64,000 bases of DNA, taken from assembly GCA_947095535.1 (NCBI GenBank), contig OX352772.1, forward strand, positions 110,613,590 through 110,677,589, written 5' to 3'. The position numbers and the translations under genes were made by a program. The DNA comes from Poecilobothrus nobilitatus (lineage: Eukaryota > Arthropoda > Insecta > Diptera > Dolichopodidae). The notes under the pieces are model-generated. The model saw only the letters and a program-made list of their open reading frames with translations, searched no databases and was not told the origin of the DNA. Below are positions 55,721 through 64,000 of the stretch, in pieces. Numbering within the stretch: the stretch's first letter is position 1; every line of letters starts with the position of its first letter.

Positions 55721-56360
55721 CAAATTTTATAGAAGTTGTTGCTATAAAACTTGATCATCATTTGCAAAATTTCAGACGCCTAGCTTCATTAGGTTCCAAG
55801 AGGTGCAAGAAGCCTGAACCGGCAGCTGTAGACCAACCAAATTTTACAAAAGTTGTTGGCATGTAACTCGACACCTCTTTACTAAATTGCAGATTCCTAG
55901 CTTTAATAAACACTGAGTAATTCTCATTTAAACGGAGAAGTTGTATGGCAGCTACCCGAACCCGCCGCACCATCACAACCAAATTTTACAGAAATTGTTG
56001 CCATAAGACTTGATCATCATTTGCAAAATTTCAGAAACCTAGCTTGAATAGATACTGAGTTATTTCTATATAAAGATAGAAGTTGTATGGCAGCTACTCG
56101 AACCCGGTGACCGAAAATCTTGGATTTAAATAGCAAAACTAACAATTTTGCAAAAGTGACGTAGAAAAAATTGCAGCCCCCTGGCTCCTTTATTTTTCGA
56201 GTTATCGTGCGGACGGACGTACATGGCTTAATCGACTCAGAATTCGATTCCGAACCGATCCATACCTTTGACACTATATCTAGCTCAACTCCTTTAAGGT
56301 GTCACAAACGTAATGGCAAATTTATTATACCTTTGAACATAGTTCATACGGGTATAAAAA
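55721..56360 (-). mobile_element. Inverted family 1 element (copy 1)
   Basis: Reads on the minus strand from ATACCCGTATGAAC (about 56343-56356) through a GTACGTCCGTCCGCAC tract and GGTTCGAGTAGCTGCCATAC units. The small ORFs at 55758-55982, 56017-56274 and 56171-56365 repeat in every copy only because the DNA is duplicated. Confidence 0.65.
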
Positions 56361-56399
56361 TTTAAAGAAAATTAAGAAAAATAAAATGCGGTTAAATAA

Positions 56400-57593
56400 A
56401 AATAATATTAGATAATAATTTCTTGGACTTTTTACATTCAATTTGACAACATAAATATGTTACATATGACTGTATATATGCATTTCCATATGGATAACAA
56501 TATAAATATGTATAGTGACTGTATAGTGACTTATGTATATTTCATATGTATATAATATTTGTATATATTGTATGTATGTTCTAATTAAGTATAAATATAT
56601 ATACATACATAAACATACATATATACATACTTAGTTAAACTAATTAACATTAATCCAATAATATGTTAATTAATAATTTTATACATTTAAATTTATAATG
56701 TAAAATTAATGCATATGTCTTTTTTTGACTGAATATCTTAAGATAAGAAAACGCATAAGAAGAAGAGAAACTATACCTAACTTCCCATCTATTAGTTAAT
56801 ATATCTATGATACATACTAAAGATGTGCATGGATACTTTTGTTTTTTCTCTCTATTGCTATACTCGCTATACTATACAATTAATTCACTACACTCAATCA
56901 AGAAAGAGTACAGTAAAAGCTATACTCTATTGTAAATAAATATATATTCAACTCATTTGTTTGTATCAAATTCAAATGCGTATTAAATCTGATCTCGTAA
57001 AAGATTTGATGTTTTGAAAATAAAAAATGAGCTGTCTCCACCACAGGACCGACCGCCACTGTATGAAAAGTACAATGCCAATTTATAGATTTTTTATTTA
57101 CATAATAATTTATATAAAAGCAAAATAATTTCTAATAATTTAACAACATTTTGTTTTATTCAATAACAATAATAAGCAATGAAATCGTAAAAATATATGT
57201 GCATTTATTCATACATCCATTTACATTATATGATTTTTTTTTCAGGTATATGATTTTTTTTTCATTTAAAAATATTAGAAGTAAAAATTAATAAGAACTG
57301 TAAACAAATACAAAAGAAACATAAGATTAATATTGAATCTGCTAACAAAAATTTTACCGTTTTAATTTTATGTCATCAACAAAAGAATAATATGCATAGA
57401 TATAAGTACATATGTATACATATAAATTTTTAGATTATAAAAAAAAACAAAAAAAATTGTTCATATAAATTCATAGGGAGTGTTATGCATGAAATTTGGA
57501 CTTAGAAAAAAAATTAAATAAAAGTTAAAGTTGGTCGGATCAAAAAATGTTCTATGGCAAAGTTGTTCCTCTTTACTTGGGTAACAACTTTTT
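56400..57593. other. AT-rich DNA inside the duplicated unit, no gene seen
   Basis: Contains (ATAC)-type repeats near 56590-56640, a short GTCTCCACCACAGGACCGACC stretch near 57032, and a direct repeat of TATATGATTTTTTTTTCA near 57227 and 57246. No coding region. Confidence 0.5.
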
Positions 57594-58262
57594 ATACCCG
57601 TACGATAGGATCGGGTATAATAAAATTACTCCTCCGTTTGTAACACCTCGAAATAAGCGAGCTAGATATACCTTCAAAGGTATGGATCGGATCAGACAAA
57701 AATTCTAAGACTTTTGAGCCATGTCCGTCCGTCAGCACGCTAACTCAAAAACTAAGAAAGCTAGAATCTTGAAATTTACACAAAATATTCTGGGAACAAT
57801 TTGTAGGTTCCCTATTTGTTTTGGTTGAGTTCCGACCAAAACTTAGGGTAGCTCTCGAACACCTAACTTTTAGATCCCCACATTTTTTTTGAAATAGAGC
57901 TATGAAATTTTTGTCAACTCTTAGATACCCGTACGAACCGTTAGTATGTTCACAGCCTATCACTCTGCTTACAATATTATTTTTTTAATATTTTAGTATT
58001 TTAAAATAATTTGGGTGAATTTTATAATTTCTAGAACTATGGGTTGTACATATATTCAAACTATATGTTTATATGTACATTCTTCAAAAGCAGATTCTAA
58101 CCTTCCACATAACGATTATCAATCCAAAACTTTTTCAAATATTCTATAGTGCCATTTAATACTAAGCGGTAAATGTATATTAAATTTACTTAGTACAAAA
58201 TAGTAAATATAATTACAAACGGAGGAGTAATTTTATTATACCCGATCCTATCGTACGGGTAT
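57594..58262. mobile_element. Family 2 foldback derivative with perfect 50-bp inverted ends
   Basis: 57594-57643 and 58213-58262 are exact reverse complements (ATACCCGTACGATAGGATCG inward). Inside, the left part is family 2 5' sequence, which jumps at about 57914 to the inverted 3' end of the same family (ATACCCGTACGAACCGTTAG). So it is a rearranged, head-to-head composite. Confidence 0.8.
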
Positions 58263-58486
58263 AAATATTATATATAATTTAATTATTATAAATTGTTTTT
58301 ATAAAATTGTTATGCTCATAAAAATAAACAAAAAATTAAAGGTTACAATTTTTATTTATTATATTATATAATGTATGTAGATATGCATGTATATTTATTT
58401 TTATTTTTTTTTGTTTGCAAATTTGCTATCACAAATTTTAAACCAACTATAAAATTCCTCCTAATTCAGAATTTGGTATACTTATA

Positions 58487-59226
58487 CAGGGTGTTTCCGA
58501 CTCGATGGTCTTCCATCAAATGGGTGATCGGGCATACCGAGACGAACAAAAAATTGTACTGGAAGGAGGGGTCTATTCTGGACCCTTTTCGAGATATTAA
58601 GGGCTAAAGAATTTTTAGAGACTTTTCATAAAAAAATCTACAACTTTTGAACGGCTTACTGTAGAGATATAAAAAAAATTGTATTTTATAGAGTAAGTTG
58701 TTAGCTTTAATTTTTATGCCCTAATGATTCCAAAACCCCAACAGTTACAAAGTTATGGAGGTTTAAAATGATTTAAAATGAAAAAAATATGTTTCAAACT
58801 CAATTTTCTTTTGAAACACCCTGTATTTGAGGTACTTTTTATTGCATATTTCAAAACAGCTTTTCAAGCCCTATAATTATTAAAAAATTACTTTTTCTCT
58901 ATCACCAACCGTTTTAGAGATATAAAAAATATAAAAGTGTGTTATTTTCAATCGCTGTGTTATTTTCAATCACAATAGAAAAGTGTGTTCTTTCCAAAGG
59001 TGTGTTAACACATTTTCTGCGTTATGTCACACTTTTCTATTCTCTCTATAGTAATCCGTTCAAAAGTTGTAGATTTTTTTATGAAAAGCATCTAAAAAAT
59101 CTTTAACCCTCCATATTTCGAAAAGGGTCCAGAATAGACTCCCCCTTGTAATACAATTTTTTGTTCGTTTCGGTATGCCCGATCACCCATTTCAAGGAAG
59201 ACCATCGAGTTGGAAACACCCTGTAT
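58487..59226. mobile_element. Foldback MITE with ACAGGGTGTTTCC ends (copy 2)
   Basis: Same element as 54225-54960, but here the right end keeps GGAAACACCCTGTATA, a perfect match to the left terminus. A TG dinucleotide is added in the AAAAGTGTGTTATTTTC region. Confidence 0.8.
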
Positions 59227-60067
59227 ATATGTTAATATTCTGGAAAAGGCGGCAATCTCGATTTTGAATCCAACTCTAAAATGCCTCCTAATTCAGATGT
59301 TTGTATATATACATAAAAGTATTATGTATTATTTTGATTTTGTAGCCAACCCTAATTAAGTCCTTGCTAATTATATTTTTACATACATATTTCTACAACA
59401 AAAATTGTTAGGGTTGCCACCTCCAACTTCTCCCTAAACAAATTTGAAGTTATCAAGATCCAACTTGATATTGTATCCAACTCTAAAGTGCATCGTACTT
59501 ACATTTTTACACACATATTCCAACAACAAAATTAAAAGGCAAAATAAATGTATGAGAAATAATATATGAAAATGTTTTTTTTTATTAAAATTGTTGTTTC
59601 AGTTTCGCATTGTGTCCTCTAGTGGGACTATTGCCAATATATACCATACTTATTATATACAGTTGAAAAGTGTGTGAATAGATCTTTCTAAATGTATAAT
59701 AATAATATAGGGTACCTTGGAAAATTTCAGATTTATGGTCATTTTTTTTGAAAGCTTGAATTTTTTTTTTCCCAAAATTCTCACTTTTAATTGCAATATC
59801 TCAGAAACGGTAGTACCGACTAAGATGAAGCAAGATGTGTATTAACAATAGTATTATGCTTTATAACCATTGAAAATGGTTCCAGTTTATTGTCTTACGG
59901 AGAAAATGTAACGGATTAATTAAAACAGTACAAAATGTTAAGAAAATTTGTAATGCATTTTTTGGCCACTAGATGGCTTTTCCACAACCAGTGACATATA
60001 TATTTGGAAACGTGATATCATATAGTACCGTTCCATTATGACATCATTACTTGTACACCACCACAAC

Positions 60068-60707
60068 CAAATTTTATAGAAGTTGTTGCTATAAAACTTG
60101 ATCATCATTTGCAAAATTTCAGACGCCTAGCTTCATTAGGTTCCAAGAGGTGCAAGAAGCCTGAACCGGCAGCTGTAGACCAACCAAATTTTACAAAAGT
60201 TGTTGGCATGTAACTCGACACCTCTTTACTAAATTGCAGATTCCTAGCTTTAATAAACACTGAGTAATTCTCATTTAAACGGAGAAGTTGTATGGCAGCT
60301 ACCCGAACCCGCCGCACCATCACAACCAAATTTTACAGAAATTGTTGCCATAAGACTTGATCATCATTTGCAAAATTTCAGAAACCTAGCTTGAATAGAT
60401 ACTGAGTTATTTCTATATAAAGATAGAAGTTGTATGGCAGCTACTCGAACCCGGTGACCGAAAATCTTGGATTTAAATAGCAAAACTAACAATTTTGCAA
60501 AAGTGACGTAGAAAAAATTGCAGCCCCCTGGCTCCTTTATTTTTCGAGTTATCGTGCGGACGGACGTACATGGCTTAATCGACTCAGAATTCGATTCCGA
60601 ACCGATCCATACCTTTGACACTATATCTAGCTCAACTCCTTTAAGGTGTCACAAACGTAATGGCAAATTTATTATACCTTTGAACATAGTTCATACGGGT
60701 ATAAAAA
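60068..60707 (-). mobile_element. Inverted family 1 element (copy 2)
   Basis: Duplicate of 55721-56360 at an offset of 4,347 bp. Confidence 0.65.
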
Positions 60708-61940
60708 TTTAAAGAAAATTAAGAAAAATAAAATGCGGTTAAATAAAAATAATATTAGATAATAATTTCTTGGACTTTTTACATTCAATTTGACAACATA
60801 AATATGTTACATATGACTGTATATATGCATTTCCATATGGATAACAATATAAATATGTATAGTGACTGTATAGTGACTTATGTATATTTCATATGTATAT
60901 AATATTTGTATATATTGTATGTATGTTCTAATTAAGTATAAATATATATACATACATATACATACATATATACATACTTAGTTAAACTAATTAACATTAA
61001 TCCAATAATATGTTAATTAATAATTTTATACATTTAAATTTATAATGTAAAATTAATGCATATGTCTTTTTTTGACTGAATATCTTAAGATAAGAAAACG
61101 CATAAGAAGAAGAGAAACTATACCTAACTTCCCATCTATTAGTTAATATATCTATGATACATACTAAAGATGTGCATGGATACATTTGTTTTTTCTCTCT
61201 ATTGCTATACTCGCTATACTATACAATTAATTCACTACACTCAACCAAGAAAGAGTACAGTAAAAGCTATACTCTATTGTAAATAAATATATATTCAACT
61301 CATTTGTTTGTATCAAATTCAAATGCGTATTAAATTTGATCTCGTAAAAGATTTGATGTTTTGAAAATAAAAAATGAGCTGTCTCCACCACAGGACCGAC
61401 CGCCACTGTATGAAAAGTACAATGCCAATTTATAGATTTTTTATTTACATAATAATTTATATAAAAGCAAAATAATTTCTAATAATTTAACAACATTTTG
61501 TTTTATTCAATAACAATAATAAGCAATGAAATCGTAAAAATATATGTGCATTTATTCATACATCCATTTACATTATATGATTTTTTTTTCAGGTATATGA
61601 TTTTTTTTTCATTTAAAAATATTAGAAGTAAAAATTAATAAGAACTGTAAACAAATACAAAAGAAACATAAGATTAATATTGAATCTGCTAACAAAAATT
61701 TTACCGTTTTAATTTTATGTCATCAACAAAAGAATAATATGCATAGATATAAGTACATATGTATACATATAAATTTTTAGATTATAAAAAAAAACAAAAA
61801 AAATTGTTCATATAAATTCATAGGGAGTGTTATGCATGAAATTTGGACTTAGAAAAAAAATTAAATAAAAGTTAAAGTTGGTCGGATCAAAAAATGTTCT
61901 ATGGCAAAGTTGTTCCTCTTTACTTGGGTAACAACTTTTT

Positions 61941-62609
61941 ATACCCGTACGATAGGATCGGGTATAATAAAATTACTCCTCCGTTTGTAACACCTCGAAA
62001 TAAGCGAGCTAGATATACCTTCAAAGGTATGGATCGGGTCAGAAAAAAATTCTAAGACTTTTGAGCCATGTCCGTCCGTCAGCACGCTAACTCAAAAACT
62101 AAGAAAGCTAGAATCTTGAAATTTACACAAAATATTCTGGGAACAATTTGTAGGTTCCCTATTTGTTTTGGTTGAGTTCCGACCAAAACTTAGGGTAGCT
62201 CTCGAACACCTAACTTTTAGATCCCCACATTTTTTTTGAAATAGAGCTATGAAATTTTTGTCAACTCTTAGATACCCGTACGAACCGTTAGTATGTTCAC
62301 AGCCTATCACTCTGCTTACAATATTATTTTTTTAATATTTTAGTATTTTAAAATAATTTGGGTGAATTTTATAATTTCTAGAACTATGGGTTGTACATAT
62401 ATTCAAACTATATGTTTATATGTACATTCTTCAAAAGCAGATTCTAACCTTCCACATAACGATTATCAATCCAAAACTTTTTCAAATATTCTATAGTGCC
62501 ATTTAATACTAAGCGGTAAATGTATATTAAATTTACTTAGTACAAAATAGTAAATATAATTACAAACGGAGGAGTAATTTTATTATACCCGATCCTATCG
62601 TACGGGTAT
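61941..62609. mobile_element. Family 2 foldback derivative (copy 2)
   Basis: Duplicate of 57594-58262 at an offset of 4,347 bp, with the same 50-bp inverted ends. Confidence 0.8.
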
Positions 62610-62625
62610 AAATATTATATATAAT

Positions 62626-64000
62626 ATAATGTTATATGTATTATGTTTTTATACCCGTACGATAGGATCGGGTATAATAAAATTACTCCTCCGTTTGTAA
62701 CACCTCGAAATAAGCGAGCTAGATATACCTTCAAAGGTATGGATCGGATCAGAAAAAAATTCTAAGACGTTTGAGCCATATCCGTCCTTCCGTCAGCCCG
62801 TGAGCACGCTAACTCAAAAACTAAGAAAGCTAGAATATTGAAATTTACACAAAATATTCTAGAAGTAATTCAAATTTTACAGAAATTGTTGCCATAAGAC
62901 TTGATCATCATTTGCAAAATTTCAGAAACCTAGCTTGAATAGATACTGAGTTATTTCTATATAAAGATAGAAGTTGTATGGCAGCTACTCGAACCCGGTG
63001 ACCGAAAATCTTGGATTTAAATAGCAAAACTAACAATTTTGCAAAAGTGACGTAGAAAAAATTGCAGCCCCCTGGCTCCTTTATTTTTCGAGTTATCGTG
63101 CGGACGGACGTACATGGCTTAATCGACTCAGAATTCGATTCCGAACCGATCCATACCTTTGACACTATATCTAGCTCAACTCCTTTAAGGTGTCACAAAC
63201 GTAATGGCAAATTTATTATACCTTTGAACATAGTTCATACGGGTATAAAAATTTAAAGAAAATTAAGAAAAATAAAATGCGGTTAAATAAAAATAATATT
63301 AGATAATAATTTCTTGGACTTTTTACATTCAATTTGACAACATAAATATGTTACATATGACTGTATATATGCATTTCCATATGGATAACAATATAAATAT
63401 GTATAGTGACTGTATAGTGACTTATGTATATTTCATATGTATATAATATTTGTATATATTGTATGTATGTTCTAATTAAGTATAAATATATATACATACA
63501 TAAACATACATATATACATACTTAGTTAAACTAATTAACATTAATCCAATAATATGTTAATTAATAATTTTATACATTTAAATTTATAATGTAAAATTAA
63601 TGCATATGTCTTTTTTTGACTGAATATCTTAAGATAAGAAAACGCATAAGAAGAAGAGAAACTATACCTAACTTCCCATCTATTAGTTAATATATCTATG
63701 ATACATACTAAAGATGTGCATGGATACATTTGTTTTTTCTCTCTATTGCTATACTCGCTATACTATACAATTAATTCACTACACTCAATCAAGAAAGAGT
63801 ACAGTAAAAGCTATACTCTATTGTAAATAAATATATATTCAACTCATTTGTTTGTATCAAATTCAAATGCGTATTAAATCTGATCTCGTAAAAGATTTGA
63901 TGTTTTGAAAATAAAAAATGAGCTGTCTCCACCACAGGACCGACCGCCACTGTATGAAAAGTACAATGCCAATTTATAGATTTTTTATTTACATAATAAT
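62626..64000. repeat. Third, rearranged partial copy of the duplicated unit
   Basis: After a short new stretch (62626-62650) family 2 5' sequence resumes at 62651. At about 62868 it jumps into the middle of the inverted family 1 element, and from there to the window end it follows copy 2 at an offset of 2,544 bp (for example, 60364-60621 against 62908-63165). The copy is cut by the end of the window. Confidence 0.85.

Larger units (their letters stand above)
54017..58278. repeat. Tandem segmental duplication, copy 1 (4,262 bp)
   Basis: Begins TTAATTATTATAAATTG and ends next to the identical words of copy 2. Near-identical to 58279-62625; offset 4,262 bp before about 55500 and 4,347 bp after it, because copy 1 lacks an 85-bp segment that copy 2 has near 59760-59845. 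It contains a foldback MITE, minisatellite, inverted family 1 and dispersed repeats, AT-rich DNA (56400-57590) and a rearranged family 2 element. Confidence 0.92.
58279..62625. repeat. Tandem segmental duplication, copy 2 (4,347 bp)
   Basis: Directly abuts copy 1. Sequence identity is very high, with scattered single-base differences (for example near 59415, 59570, 60957 and 61243) and the extra 85 bp near 59760. Confidence 0.92.

Noticed and set aside
55758..63256. Repeated 62-85 residue ORFs found in each duplicated unit
   Set aside because: Their recurrence comes from DNA duplication; all lie in non-coding repeat elements and lack codon-level signs of selection.

Overview
This is an AT-rich eukaryotic (insect) window with no recognisable host gene. 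It is a stack of nested, mostly decayed mobile elements. The mix of families, CATACATATGTATG-like simple repeats, a spliceosomal-type intron inside a transposase, and very abundant repeats beginning ATACCCGTA with GTCCGTCCGTCCG tracts resembles higher-fly (Diptera) repeat landscapes; that taxonomic reading is inference.

The most notable object is a complete Polinton/Maverick-type virus-like element at 3368-15606 (12,239 bp). It starts with AG, carries about 1.75 kb terminal inverted repeats, and is flanked by an exact 6-bp target duplication CACTAC (3362-3367 and 15607-15612). Inside lie decayed genes for a packaging ATPase, a small basic protein, a charged ORF, a second virion-type ORF, a QRG-motif minor virion protein, a major-capsid-type protein, an adenain-like protease, two RNase-H/exonuclease-like ORFs, two unrecognised ORFs and a DDE integrase with a chromodomain. 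No protein-primed DNA polymerase (PolB) is present and there is no room for one, although both ends and the target duplication are intact. The element appears to have landed in the endonuclease region of an older LINE whose reverse transcriptase lies at 1367-3361 (minus strand).

Right of the Polinton: a 600-bp (ATT)n tract (15976-16580); fragments of a transposase-like gene (17270-18600, minus); a pogo/Tigger-like DNA transposon with exact TA duplication (20162-22488); a foldback element (22617-23885); and a tandem, LTR-sharing BEL/Pao retrotransposon remnant (24215-27575). The stretch 27.6-38.3 kb is mostly AT-rich DNA with a LINE tail (28.1 kb), a LINE RT scrap (33.3 kb), a 378-bp tandem duplication (35 kb) and a dead Helitron Rep/helicase (36.05-37.64 kb, minus).

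From 38.3 kb onward two families of ATACCCGTA-ended repeats dominate (38303-40816, 41484-42923, 51383-52904 and more), separated by two LINE remnants (43620-47330 and 47384-49260), a short CCGGC-ended element (49.3-49.95 kb), a minisatellite broken up by insertions, and a truncated mariner-like transposase (53344-53763). The last 10 kb is a recent tandem duplication: copy 1 at 54017-58278, copy 2 at 58279-62625 and a rearranged third partial copy running off the end. Essentially every coding region is a pseudogene.
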